NCBI GenBank assembly: GCA_021774785.1
Contig: JAJFIQ010000028.1
Coordinates: 186,001 to 250,000, forward strand
Origin: Emcibacter sp.
GTDB lineage: Bacteria; Pseudomonadota; Alphaproteobacteria; Sphingomonadales; Emcibacteraceae
Direction of reading: 5' to 3'
Length of the DNA: 64,000 bases
The notes under the pieces are model-generated. The model saw only the letters and a list, made by a program, of their open reading frames with translations. It was not told the origin of the DNA and did not search any database. A program made the position numbers and the translations under genes. This document shows positions 26,146 to 38,122 of this stretch, one piece after another (within the stretch, counting starts at the first letter, position 1; each line of letters opens with the position of its first letter).

Positions 26146-26984
26146 TGGCTAAAATTATTGCGGGTGTCGGTACATCCCACGTCCCGGCGATAGGCGCGGC
26201 TGTGGATCACGATAAAACCGAAACCCCCTATTGGAAGCCCTTGTTCGATGGCTACAAGAAAGCTCGTGAGTGGATGACAGAAACAAAGCCTGATGTTGTC
26301 ATTCTGGTTTATAATGACCATGCGTCAGCCTTTTCACTAGATTTAATACCCACATTCGCCATTGGCGTCGCACCAGAATTCCAACCGGCTGACGAAGGCT
26401 ATGGCCCCAGAAAAGTCCCTGTCGTTGAAGGCCACCCAGAGCTTGCATGGCATATCACAGAAAACCTTATTCTGGATGAGTTTGACATCACCATTGCCAA
26501 TAATATGCCCGTTGACCACGGCCTGAGCGTCCCGCTCTCAATCATGTGTGACAAACCTGCCAAATGGCCCTGCAAGGTCATTCCCCTTTGTGTCAATGTT
26601 ATCCAGTATCCCCAACCCACGGGTAATCGGTGCTATAGTCTGGGCAAGGCAATTAAAAAGGCTGTTGAAAGTTTTGATGAAGACATCACAATTGCCATTT
26701 TTGGCACCGGCGGCATGTCACATCAGCTACAGGGGGAACGGGCCGGACTGATCAATGAAGATTTTGATAAAAAATTTCTGGATGACCTGACACAAGACCC
26801 TGTGGGCCTGACCAAAATATCCCATACCGAATATATTCGGGAATCCGGCTCTGAAGGCATCGAAATGGTTATGTGGCTGGTTATGCGCGGCGCTTTAGAT
26901 GATAATGCCCATGAGGTTTACCGTCATTATCATGTGCCCGCTTCAAACTCGGGTGCCGGATTGATTATTTTGGAGAATGATTAA
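26145..26984 (+). CDS. ligB: Extradiol dioxygenase catalytic subunit, LigB type (copy 1)
   Basis: A 279-residue class III extradiol dioxygenase. Fe(II) ligands known in LigB are present: His12 in GVGTSHVPAIG, His59 in VYNDHASAF, and a glutamate in the ESGSEGIEMVMW segment. The catalytic base corresponds to His in GTGGMSHQLQGERAG. A TTG three bases earlier is not needed, as the ATG overlaps the ligA stop. LigAB cleaves protocatechuate, gallate or 3-O-methylgallate. Given the P450 partner, copy 1 may act on the demethylated product of that enzyme; this is inference. A terminator hairpin follows. Confidence 0.9.
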   Translation: MAKIIAGVGTSHVPAIGAAVDHDKTETPYWKPLFDGYKKAREWMTETKPDVVILVYNDHASAFSLDLIPTFAIGVAPEFQPADEGYGPRKVPVVEGHPELAWHITENLILDEFDITIANNMPVDHGLSVPLSIMCDKPAKWPCKVIPLCVNVIQYPQPTGNRCYSLGKAIKKAVESFDEDITIAIFGTGGMSHQLQGERAGLINEDFDKKFLDDLTQDPVGLTKISHTEYIRESGSEGIEMVMWLVMRGALDDNAHEVYRHYHVPASNSGAGLIILEND

Positions 26985-26986
26985 GG

Positions 26987-27023
26987 TCAGGATCTATTAT
27001 TTCATGAAATTAATAGATCCTGA
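26987..27023. terminator. Bidirectional terminator between ligB1 and pobA
   Basis: A 13-bp perfect stem, TCAGGATCTATTA (26987-26999) and TAATAGATCCTGA (27011-27023), with an 11-base loop, lies between the convergent ends of ligB1 (26984) and pobA (27026). Confidence 0.7.
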
Positions 27024-27025
27024 TC

Positions 27026-28213
<1,188 letters not shown>

Positions 28214-28281
28214 TTAATTTATCCCAATACAAGTGGTAAAAAATTCTTCATATTTCATATTTTTCTTTAATATTTCACATT

Positions 28282-29124
28282 TTAAAGGCTGTTTTCCAAC
28301 AACAATGTACCAGCTCCCGTATTTGAAATGGGAATGTGATAATTTCGGTGCAGTTGTTTTACCTGATCCACAAGTGTGCCGCGCATGCCGAGCCACATGT
28401 TAAATTCAACCCCCTGTGAGCCAGCTAACTCAGTCATATCCCTTATGGAATAGTTGAGCAGTTCTTCAGGCTGATTAACTATTTTATCCAAGCACATTAA
28501 ATCAAATTCTTTATTAATATGGCCTGCCCTGCGTCCATCCAGCTGATGCGAAAGGCCGCCGGTACCAAAAACAACAACTTTTAAATCTTTCTGATAAGAT
28601 TTGACCGCCTTGCCAATGGCACGTCCCAAATTAAAACAGCGCTTCGGGGATGGCATCGGATGTTGCTCACAATTGATCACAACGGGAATGACCTGCATAT
28701 GACCATAACTATTTTCAGGCCACATCAACTGCAATGGCACTGTCAGCCCGTGGTCAATACCAAGTTCCTGACAGATCGTAATATCAAATTCATCCTCAAC
28801 CAATTCATTGCAGATATGCCAGGACATATCTTCATTTCCTATCACAGGTGGTATCGTATCAATTCCCCATCCTTCGTCATAGCTGTTATATTGTGCCGCA
28901 GCCCCAATGGCAAAAGTCGGTTTCTTATCCAGAAAAAATTCTAGACCATGGTCGTTATAAAAAATAATTGCCACATCAGGTTTCTCCCGCGCCAGCCAGT
29001 CATGAATGGGGGCGTATCCATCAAAAAAGCTCTTCCAGTAAGGTGTCTGCTGTAATTTCCTGGCAATAGCCATTCCAATCGCGGGGATATGGGATGATCC
29101 AATACCGCCAATAATATTCGCCAT
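28282..29124 (-). CDS. ligB: Protocatechuate 4,5-dioxygenase catalytic subunit, LigB (copy 2)
   Basis: A 280-residue class III extradiol dioxygenase with His12 in GIGSSHIPAIG, His59 in FYNDHGLEF, the catalytic His in GTGGLSHQLDGRRAG and a C-terminal glutamate in ELAGSQGVEFNMW. It starts one base after the ligA2 stop. Placement between a vanillin-dehydrogenase-like ALDH and pobA, both of which lead to protocatechuate, makes this the best candidate for the true protocatechuate 4,5-dioxygenase. It is a clear paralogue of copy 1, from which it differs in many loop residues. Confidence 0.92.
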   Translation of the reverse strand: MANIIGGIGSSHIPAIGMAIARKLQQTPYWKSFFDGYAPIHDWLAREKPDVAIIFYNDHGLEFFLDKKPTFAIGAAAQYNSYDEGWGIDTIPPVIGNEDMSWHICNELVEDEFDITICQELGIDHGLTVPLQLMWPENSYGHMQVIPVVINCEQHPMPSPKRCFNLGRAIGKAVKSYQKDLKVVVFGTGGLSHQLDGRRAGHINKEFDLMCLDKIVNQPEELLNYSIRDMTELAGSQGVEFNMWLGMRGTLVDQVKQLHRNYHIPISNTGAGTLLLENSL

Positions 29125-29125
29125 T

Positions 29126-29479
29126 TTACTGTCCTGCCGTTACAAGTTTTTCTTTGAACTCTTCCAATGTTACCCCCGTTTGCAAGGCTCCTATGTCCTG
29201 CATATTCAATCCTAAGCAACCGGCGAATTTAGCCAGAAAGTAAATATTTCCGCCTTGTTCCAATAATCCGTTAATGTCGCGGTCTTCAATGGCTTTCTTC
29301 TGCCCTTTGGTGAGGCAGAATTTATCACAGTAAGCCATTTCATCTCGCGCAAACTCATCACGGGCAGATTGTGCATTAAGTGAATAACACATTTTATTCA
29401 GCCCATAACCCACTCGCGCCATGTGGCCATCAAACATAATAGTACCCGGAATGGGGGTTTTATTGTCAAGATATGACAT
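29126..29479 (-). CDS. ligA: Protocatechuate 4,5-dioxygenase small subunit, LigA (copy 2)
   Basis: A 117-residue LigA subunit with PIPGTIMFDGHMARVGYGLNKMC and EDRDINGLLEQGGNIYFLAKFAG, followed by NMQDIGALQTGVTLEEF. The sequence AAGGAGATGAAGATG shows that the second ATG (29479) has the proper 6-base spacing from AAGGAG; the first ATG directly abuts it. It is coupled with ligB2 and follows the ALDH by 10 bases. Confidence 0.92.
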   Translation of the reverse strand: MSYLDNKTPIPGTIMFDGHMARVGYGLNKMCYSLNAQSARDEFARDEMAYCDKFCLTKGQKKAIEDRDINGLLEQGGNIYFLAKFAGCLGLNMQDIGALQTGVTLEEFKEKLVTAGQ

Positions 29480-29489
29480 CTTCATCTCC

Positions 29490-30929
29490 TTAAAATGGGA
29501 AGTGACCTCTGTCCGTCTGAACAGTGATCCATTTAAGTTCCGTCATTTCCTCGATGGAATAACGTCCGCCCTCCTTGCCCATGCCGCTGTTTTTAACACC
29601 GCCAAAGGGAATAATCGCTTCATCGCGTATGCTTGGGCCATTCACATGCACCATTCCGGCTTCAATGTTTTCGGTGAAGAAATTTGCCAGCTTCAGATCA
29701 TTGGTAAATATAGCCGACGACAGTCCATATGGCGTATCATTGGCCAGATCAAGCGCATGATTTGCATCTTCTGCCTTGACGATAACCGCCACTGGGCCAA
29801 AGCATTCTTCATGGAATATTTTCATTTTTGCTGTGACATCCGCGATCACTGTCGGCTCAAAAACATGACCATCCCACTTGCCACCGGTCATAAGTCTCGC
29901 CCCTTGTGAGATCGCATCCTCTATCAGATCCCCGATCATGTCGCATTGCGAACGACGGATAAGCGGGCCAATCACGGTGTCTTTTCCTTCAAGGGAGCCC
30001 ACTTTCAGGGTCGATGCTTTTGCCGTGAAGCTGTCACAAAATTCATCGTATAATTCTTTCTCAACAATGATACGCGAGCCGGCCATGCAAACCTGTCCCT
30101 GATGAATAAAAGCACTGAAAGCAGCGGCTTGTATAGCATGATCCAGATCAGCATCCTTCAGCACAATGAAAGGGTTCTTACCACCCAGTTCCAGCGTTAT
30201 TTTTTTTAAGTTCGCCGCACATGTTTCGGCAATCTGCTTGCCAACACGTGTTGACCCGGTGAAACTCACCATTTTAACGGCAGGGTGACCGATCAAGGCG
30301 TCGCCCAATTCTGTCCCTTCCCCCGGAATAACACTGAGTACGCCAGCTGGCACGCCCGCCTCGTGAAATATTTCCGCCAATAGAAGGCCACTGAGCGGCG
30401 TTACCTCAGAAGGTTTCAATATGATGGCATTACCGGCGGCTAGGGAAAATGCCAGTTTTTTACCGCCCAGCAAAATAGGAAAGTTAAACGGTGAAATACC
30501 CACCACAACCCCCAAAGGGCGACGGATGCTATAAGAAAACACACCGGGAATATCTGAGGCATAAGTCGTTCCGCTGATCCGGCGGCATTCCCCGGCGGCG
30601 CCGCGTACTATATTTTCAAAAAAACCAACCTCAAACATCGCCTTGCCAAAGGTAGACCCCGCTTCATGTTGCAGGATATCTACGATATCATCCCGCCGCC
30701 GGAAAATGATATCCGCAGCCCTGAGAAGAATAGCCTCCCGTTCGGAAGGCGAGCTTTTCCCCCATGCCTTCGCCGCCGCTTGAGCCGCTTCCACAGCCTT
30801 TCGGGCATCTGCTTGCCCACCAAGGTCTACAGTACCATAGGGCTTGCCATTGACCAGACTGACGATTTCCATTTTTCTGCCCGATTCAGCTGCCAGCCAC
30901 TCACCTGCTATAAAAAGTTTCTTATTCAT
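29490..30929 (-). CDS. Aldehyde dehydrogenase, vanillin / aromatic aldehyde type
   Basis: A 479-residue NAD(P)-dependent aldehyde dehydrogenase. Active-site elements are SFTGSTRVGK, ELGGKNPFIVLKDADLDHA (Glu base) and FSAFIHQGQVCMAG (Cys nucleophile). The subgroup with GVVVGISPFNFPILLGGKKLAFSLAAGNA and EEMTELKWIT resembles vanillin, salicylaldehyde and benzaldehyde dehydrogenases. In an operon with a coniferyl-alcohol-dehydrogenase-like SDR, ligAB and pobA, oxidation of vanillin or p-hydroxybenzaldehyde to the acid is the likely job (compare LigV/Vdh). Coniferyl aldehyde oxidation is an alternative. Confidence 0.85.
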   Translation of the reverse strand: MNKKLFIAGEWLAAESGRKMEIVSLVNGKPYGTVDLGGQADARKAVEAAQAAAKAWGKSSPSEREAILLRAADIIFRRRDDIVDILQHEAGSTFGKAMFEVGFFENIVRGAAGECRRISGTTYASDIPGVFSYSIRRPLGVVVGISPFNFPILLGGKKLAFSLAAGNAIILKPSEVTPLSGLLLAEIFHEAGVPAGVLSVIPGEGTELGDALIGHPAVKMVSFTGSTRVGKQIAETCAANLKKITLELGGKNPFIVLKDADLDHAIQAAAFSAFIHQGQVCMAGSRIIVEKELYDEFCDSFTAKASTLKVGSLEGKDTVIGPLIRRSQCDMIGDLIEDAISQGARLMTGGKWDGHVFEPTVIADVTAKMKIFHEECFGPVAVIVKAEDANHALDLANDTPYGLSSAIFTNDLKLANFFTENIEAGMVHVNGPSIRDEAIIPFGGVKNSGMGKEGGRYSIEEMTELKWITVQTDRGHFPF

Positions 30930-30953
30930 ATTTCCACCTTCAGGATTAAATAT

Positions 30954-31733
30954 TCATTCTGCAAAACCATGTCGACCAGCAAGGGCTGCCGCCAATGCCC
31001 CGCCATCTGCCGGTATATTAGCCCCTGTAATCCAGCGACTATCCTCACTGCATAAAAAAGCCACCACCGGGGCAATTTCATCGACAAAACCCGCTCGGTT
31101 TTTCTTAAGGTCATCTTCGGCTCGGCTTCCCAGTGTTTCAAGGAAGTTTTTCAGGATAGGCGTCTCAACCGGCCCAGGGCTGATGCAGTTCACCCGGATA
31201 CCCCTGGTTTTGAGCTTAATCGCACTTTGCATGGTCCAGACCCTTAACACTTCCTTCGAAAAGAAATATGCCCTTGGCCCCTCAATAGCGTTGCTGCGAC
31301 AAAATAACGCTAAGTCATCTAAAAGTGTCATCGCCATAAAAGCCTTAATGGCAGGCATGCTGTTCTGCCAGTCAAAACCGGCTAAGGATGCCATATTCAC
31401 GATTGAAGCATTATCAGAAAATTTTGGTAGCAGCCGGTCAGTTAATAATTTAAGGCCGAGAAAATTTATCTTCAGCGTCGTCACCTCACCTGCGGTAGGT
31501 GGCACACCGGCAATATTGCACAAAGCGTCAATGGGTTCGTCAATTTCCGATGCCGTTTGAATGATCGAGTCGACATCTGAAAGATCGACGGAAATATATT
31601 TGTAATATTCGGCATCAGGTTTCTTTACATCCAACGCGATAATTTTTGTCCCTTTTGCGGCAAGCAGACGGGCGGATGCGGCACCAATACCGGATGCCGC
31701 CCCGGTTACAACAATGGTTTTTTCTGAAAACAT
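30954..31733 (-). CDS. SDR oxidoreductase, coniferyl-alcohol dehydrogenase / 3-alpha-HSD-like
   Basis: A 259-residue short-chain dehydrogenase. It has the NAD motif VVTGAASGIGAASA, a serine in NMASLAG, and a Tyr-x3-Lys in AYFFSKEVLRVW. Several stretches closely recall Pseudomonas CalA (coniferyl alcohol dehydrogenase) and Comamonas 3-alpha-hydroxysteroid dehydrogenase: IDALCNIAGVPPTA, NFLGLKLLTDRLLPK, NCISPGPVETPILKNFL and FLCSEDSRWITGANIP. The ATG at 31733 is preferred to an in-frame TTG at 31748 because AAAGG lies between them. Lignin-derived aryl alcohols are the likely substrates given the operon. Confidence 0.8.
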   Translation of the reverse strand: MFSEKTIVVTGAASGIGAASARLLAAKGTKIIALDVKKPDAEYYKYISVDLSDVDSIIQTASEIDEPIDALCNIAGVPPTAGEVTTLKINFLGLKLLTDRLLPKFSDNASIVNMASLAGFDWQNSMPAIKAFMAMTLLDDLALFCRSNAIEGPRAYFFSKEVLRVWTMQSAIKLKTRGIRVNCISPGPVETPILKNFLETLGSRAEDDLKKNRAGFVDEIAPVVAFLCSEDSRWITGANIPADGGALAAALAGRHGFAE

Positions 31734-31758
31734 TTTTTCGCCTTTCAAGAAATTTCAA

Positions 31759-33090
31759 TCAAGGAGCGACAGATGTCAGCGATTTTTTCTGTTTTCTTGC
31801 CACCATATGACTAATGATCAGGGTCACAGCTGCCGCCATCGACCCTATGGCCATAACCATAGCAACACCACCCCGGTCCAGTCCCGAGACCAGAAGATAC
31901 CCTGCAATTATCGGCCCGATAGCGGCCCCCGCACGCCCCACACCAATGACAAATCCCGTGCCTGTGGCCCGCAAGCGGGTTGGGAAAGCTTTAGCCGTAA
32001 GGGCATAAAGACCCACCACACCACCAAACATGCAAAAACCCAACAGAAAAGCAACGGCTTTTAACATTTCGATCTCGGGCGTGACCTGACCAAACAATAT
32101 GACAAAACTGCCGGTAGCAATCATCAGAATAACGGTAAGCCGGCGAAGGCCATAAACGATTGAGACCCAACCCAACAGGCTACCCCCGACAATACCGCCA
32201 ATACTGACCCAGACCGAGACCGATGTCCCGACAGCCCTGTCAAAGCCCAGGGCGGTAACGATTGAGGGTACCCAGCCCATAACATAATAGAATGTCATAA
32301 TATGCATAAAATAACTGGTAGTCAGGGTAAGGGTATGGCGCATAATATCTGCGTCAAACAAATCTCTTATCCTTGACCGCGACGTTGATATATTCGGGAT
32401 AACTATATGTCTTGCCGTTGAATGACCCATGCGTTTTAAAATTTTATTTACTTTATCCAACCCGGCAGCCCCTTTGCTGTGGCACAGAAATTCAATAGAT
32501 TCAGGCAGAAACAACAGAACCACCGGAAAAACCGCCAACGTCACTATTCCTCCGAAAATAAAGACCGATTGCCAGTCATAGGTCCCCAGTAGCAACACAG
32601 CCGCCGACCCTCCCAAGACGCCCCCAATAGGATAACCGATCGTCATCAGGCTGACGCAAAGATCCCGCCGCTTGTCATTGGAAAATTCCGCCGCCATGGC
32701 ATTGATTGAGGCAAGCATAACCCCTATCCCCAATCCGGTAATAAACCTGTAAAAAGATAAGGCCTCTATTCCCGTCGCGGTGGCAGATAACAGCATACCG
32801 CTTCCCATGACCAACAGACAGCATAAAATAATCATTCTACGGCCAAATCTATCGGCCATTGGTGCCAGAAAGATAGAGCCAATACCCATGCCAATCAATC
32901 CGGATGAAATGATGATACCAATGACATCAGGCCCCAAGCTCCATGCGCGGGCAATACCCGGAGCAGCAAAGGTTACGGCCAACACATCAAAACCATCTAG
33001 AGCATTCAGAAAAATGCAGATCACAACCGCTAGAACCTGAAGTCTACTCATTGGTTCACGATTAATTATATCACGGGGATCATTCTGCAT
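31759..33090 (-). CDS. MFS transporter, AAHS family (second copy)
   Basis: A 443-residue twelve-helix transporter with the AAHS signature LDGFDVLAVTFAAPGIARAW in helix 1 and MADRFGRRMIIL in the 2-3 loop, and RATGTGFVIGVGRAGAAIGP in the second half. It heads the operon MFS-SDR-ALDH-ligA-ligB-pobA and probably imports vanillate, 4-hydroxybenzoate or protocatechuate. It resembles the transporter at 9710 but is a separate paralogue. The upstream gap contains the terminator of TonB receptor 3 and presumably the operon promoter. Confidence 0.87.
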   Translation of the reverse strand: MQNDPRDIINREPMSRLQVLAVVICIFLNALDGFDVLAVTFAAPGIARAWSLGPDVIGIIISSGLIGMGIGSIFLAPMADRFGRRMIILCCLLVMGSGMLLSATATGIEALSFYRFITGLGIGVMLASINAMAAEFSNDKRRDLCVSLMTIGYPIGGVLGGSAAVLLLGTYDWQSVFIFGGIVTLAVFPVVLLFLPESIEFLCHSKGAAGLDKVNKILKRMGHSTARHIVIPNISTSRSRIRDLFDADIMRHTLTLTTSYFMHIMTFYYVMGWVPSIVTALGFDRAVGTSVSVWVSIGGIVGGSLLGWVSIVYGLRRLTVILMIATGSFVILFGQVTPEIEMLKAVAFLLGFCMFGGVVGLYALTAKAFPTRLRATGTGFVIGVGRAGAAIGPIIAGYLLVSGLDRGGVAMVMAIGSMAAAVTLIISHMVARKQKKSLTSVAP

Positions 33091-33134
33091 ATTTCAGATT
33101 TCCTATTCTCATAATATGTTAGTTATATATAAAA

Positions 33135-33180
33135 GAGAGCAAGTGCTTTCCAAGTTACTACATTTATAGCACATGCTCTC
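33135..33180 (-). terminator. Terminator after TonB receptor 3
   Basis: A 13-bp stem with one mismatch (GAGAGCAAGTGCT at 33135-33147, AGCACATGCTCTC at 33168-33180) and a 20-base loop. On the minus strand it is followed by TTTTATATA. It separates the receptor gene from the MFS operon. Confidence 0.6.
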
Positions 33181-33202
33181 TCCTGTAAGTTACATCAATT
33201 TC

Positions 33203-35505
33203 CTAAAAATCATATGAGAAAGAAGCAAACCATTCTCTTGTACGCGCAAATGCAATTTCGGCATAACCAGACCCCGTGCCGAGGGACGAATTACCGGCTA
33301 TGGGGTAAATATTATCCGTCAGGTTATTGACACCAACAGTGAATTTCCATTGTTCGCTATCCGGCACAATAATAACTGATGCATTGATTACTGTGCGTCC
33401 ACCTATTTGCGATACTTCTTCAGTATTAAGGGCATCAAAGAATGTCGTACTTTGATAATTCAGGTCAACGCGCGGGGTAAATGAAAGGTTGCTGCCCACT
33501 GGTGTCAACTCGTAACCAAAACCAATATTGCCTTGCCATTCCGGAGCAAAGGGAAGACTATTACCTGCTTCAACGCCAGTTACAGCCCCTAAGAAGGTAA
33601 CAACTTCATCAATAGTCGCATCCAAGTAACCAATACCCGCATCAATAACCAAATTATCGGTTGGTACCCATGTCATCTCCAATTCAAACCCATCATTGGA
33701 AGCCTTACCCGCATTGAGAATAAAAGGGGCAACACCAAAGCGATAAACCAATTGGAGGTCATTATAATCGGTCGAGAATATAGCCCCATTTAAACGAAGC
33801 GTATTATCAGCCAGATCCATTTTAAAACCAATTTCATAGTTCTTAGCTGTTTCTTCCGCGAAAGAATGAATTTGATCCAGCTGCGCTAATTGTTCAGGGG
33901 TTTCATTAAAGTTCGCATTGAAATGGCTGTTCCAGCCGCCACTTTTGAAACCTTCCGAATAACTTGCATAGGTCATAATATCATCAGTCCACCGGTAACT
34001 GGCGTTAACTGATATATTAAAAGCCGTGAAATCGCGTTCATATTTTTTAAGATCAATATATTTATCATCAGGATTAGCAAAGGAAAATTGATCCGGTGTA
34101 GAGGCTTTTGTTTCTGAAGTATAACGCGCACCAGCGGTGATTGAGAAATCATTGGTGATATCATAAGTAAATTGACCGAATGCTGCCCAGTTATTATTTT
34201 CGGTGATATTATTATCACTATCCAATACGCCCGCAGGCGCAGGCGGTGGTGATAATAAAATAGTCACAATATCATCTATTTTCTCATCATAATAATAGAG
34301 GCCCGCTACTGCATTGAAATTATCATCTGTATATATTGCCTGAAATTCTTGGCTAAATTGCCTTCCATCACTGACATAATTAGTATGTAGAATTGGGAAA
34401 GGGGTATTATCCGCATCCCGCGCCCCCGACCAATCAATATTGCGGTAAGATGTAACAGATTTCAAACTCAGGTTTTCGCTAGCACTATAGTTGATATGCA
34501 ATGACGTACCCCAGTTTTCAAGCAAGCTTTCCAACGGAGCCGTTCCATTATTCGCAAATGGCCCTTCGTTCCAAAAGTCATTGGCACAACGGTCATCATC
34601 AATCAAGGGGACATCCTGGCCTAAATTTGTCATACCGGGACAACCTGCGGCAAGGCTAACTGTTTTTTGAAATATGGCACTTTCATTGCTGGCTGCAAAT
34701 ACTAGAGGAGAACCATTTTCATCGGCATTGGTGTAATCAAACTGTATTTTGATTTCTAGGTCCTCAGAAGGGTTAAAAACAATTTTCCCTGTAGCGGTAT
34801 AAGTATTGGTATCACCTAGATCAATGCCGTCAGATACGCGCGTGACATACCCATCTTGTACGCGGGAACCAAAAGTAAACCGCGTATTTACTTTTTCGGA
34901 AAGGGGAATGTCAACGGCGAGTGAGAATTCTCTGAGATTATCCGTTCCTGCACCGGCTTTAAATGTTCCGCCAAATTCCTCGCCGGGGTCTTGGGTATTA
35001 ATTAAAATGGCGCCACCAATCGTGTTGCGGCCAAACAATGTACCTTGTGGCCCACGAAGAACCTGAATTCCCGCAATATCCCGAAAATCCATAGTACCGC
35101 CAACGGACTGCCCCATATAAACATCATCAATATAAATACCAACACCGGGGTCAACTGTTGATGTGGGATCAGTTTGGCCTATGCCACGGATAAAAACCTG
35201 TGATGAGGAATTATTACCTGCTAATGGAGCATTGTTGCTGAATTGCAGATTAGGAATAACGTTATCCAAATCATCTGTGCTGAAAATTTGGCGCCTTTCA
35301 AGCGTTTCTCCGCTGAATGCCGCCATTGAGATAGGGGTTTGCTGAAGGTTCTCTTCGACCTTACGTGCGGTAACCGTAACCTCCTCAATACAGAGCGCTG
35401 TACATCACTTTCTACTGCGTAAGATATCGCAGGAGATAAAGTCACAATACCACAAATTGCGGTTGAAACCGCTAAAGTTTTTAAAAGCTGTTTTTCTGTA
35501 ATCAT
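33203..35505 (-). pseudogene. TonB-dependent receptor 3, frameshifted behind the signal peptide
   Basis: The signal peptide (MITEKQLLKTLAVSTAICGI..., start 35505) is in one frame and the rest of the receptor in another. The plug begins C-I-E-E-V-T-V-T-A-R-K at about 35392 and continues through EVTVTARKVEENLQQTPISMAAFSG, IQVLRGPQGTLFGRNTIGGAI and a complete barrel ending FSYDF. A single-base deletion between about 35392 and 35404 explains the break: one extra base restores a continuous protein of about 768 residues. No other stop is present in 707 codons, so the lesion is recent, phase-variable or a sequence error. The body alone (ATG at 35326) lacks an export signal. Aromatic uptake role inferred from context. 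Confidence 0.82.
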
Positions 35506-35635
35506 TTATTTTCCCTATAATTTTAATTTATAAATAAGAAATGTGCGATAGCACCCTATAGGGAGTTATCTCACCCTCGACTTTAATGGAAGTGTTATCA
35601 CTTCTCTATATTTTTGCCTTTCAATGACGACTAAA

Positions 35636-36499
35636 TTACACACGAAACTTGTCAACGAACTCAATAGAGTTTGCAAATGATGCAAAAGTAAAAAAATGCA
35701 CACCCCAAATATTTAAAGAGGGCTCAGAGGCCTGAGCCATCGCAATCTCTGTTAGAATTCTCTCAGGGGTTTCCCCGGCTGCCAGATTTTTTGCCAATGT
35801 CTTGCGTTCCTTCAGAGCGCGCATCGATGCGCCAACACCACAAATCATCGCATATTTCAATAATGTAGTTTTTTTGGCGGGGCCAGCAACACCTACCCGA
35901 ATTCGGTTTTTAACACCCCGCGCGCGTAATTTCCGAATATGATCAAGGACAGGCTTTGCTTCAAAACAAACCTGACTGATAAGAATAGTTTCCAAACCGG
36001 ATTTTTCAGCAGCAGACCGTTTTTCGTTTAACGCCACATCGAGAATATCATCAGTAATTCGTGGATGACCTTCCGGATATGTTCCGACGGCAATTTTTGA
36101 AATACCATGCTTTTCAAGAAGACCCGTATTAATAATTTGAAGGCTGTCATGGAAATACCCCGCCGCATCCCCCCGATCCCCTGCAAGGATCAACGCCCGG
36201 TCAACGCCCGCTTCATGGGCCAGCCGGCCCAGTAAAGTATCTAGTGCAGCCTCATCTTCTATATTACGCGCAACAATATGCGGGACGGGAACCAGCCCCG
36301 CATCTTTTAGCTGCGCCGCCGCTGCAACAAGACGATCGGCCGTATCTGAAGGAAGCGATGCAATATAGACACGGGATCCGGGATCCATCATACGGGCCGC
36401 AGCATCAAGAGACTTTCTGTCCGGCGCAGTTACTTCAGCAGAGTAATCCTGAAGCAACCTAGACATTTCAGCATTATTATTTTGAGTAAAATTGTTCAT
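35636..36499 (-). CDS. metF: Methylenetetrahydrofolate reductase, MetF type
   Basis: A 287-residue MetF-family TIM-barrel flavoenzyme with SAEVTAPDRKSLDAAARMM, PHIVARNIEDEAALDTLL, RALILAGDRGDAAGYFHDS, KIAVGTYPEGHPRI and TILISQVCFEAKPVLDHI, each matching the folate and FAD sites. The start at 36499 lies 10 bases after the upstream stop; longer versions (36541 or 36556) would overlap the upstream gene and are less likely. In this context it probably runs in reverse, oxidising the 5-methyl-THF made by the LigM-like demethylase to 5,10-methylene-THF, as in Sphingobium ligM-metF. Confidence 0.9.
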   Translation of the reverse strand: MNNFTQNNNAEMSRLLQDYSAEVTAPDRKSLDAAARMMDPGSRVYIASLPSDTADRLVAAAAQLKDAGLVPVPHIVARNIEDEAALDTLLGRLAHEAGVDRALILAGDRGDAAGYFHDSLQIINTGLLEKHGISKIAVGTYPEGHPRITDDILDVALNEKRSAAEKSGLETILISQVCFEAKPVLDHIRKLRARGVKNRIRVGVAGPAKKTTLLKYAMICGVGASMRALKERKTLAKNLAAGETPERILTEIAMAQASEPSLNIWGVHFFTFASFANSIEFVDKFRV

Positions 36500-36509
36500 T
36501 TTAAGCGGA

Positions 36510-37919
<1,410 letters not shown>

Positions 37920-37930
37920 TTATTTGCTAT

Positions 37931-38014
37931 ATTGCATGCAATTATATTGATAATTAACGTATTTAATACCAAATCAGACTAAATAATGCAATATAAAGTT
38001 ATATTGCATGCAAT
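37931..38014. promoter_or_regulatory. Two VanR-like ATTGCATGCAAT operators
   Basis: The perfect 12-bp palindrome ATTGCATGCAAT occurs at 37931-37942 and again at 38003-38014, centres 72 bp apart, in the divergent gap between ligM and purU. A further half-copy, ATGCAATAT at 37986-37994, faces the second site. The motif differs only in its centre from the Caulobacter VanR operator ATTGGATCCAAT. A GntR/FCD regulator, the VanR family, is encoded at 38980-39729, so it is the likely ligand. Confidence 0.7.
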
Positions 38015-38122
38015 TATTTTTTTTGCTAATTAACTATCGGCCAATTAAAGAGTTTATCTCTTTCAAACCAGACAAGTCGAAATATGGGCGATCATGTAAC
38101 CAGAACAAATAGGAATATAAAA

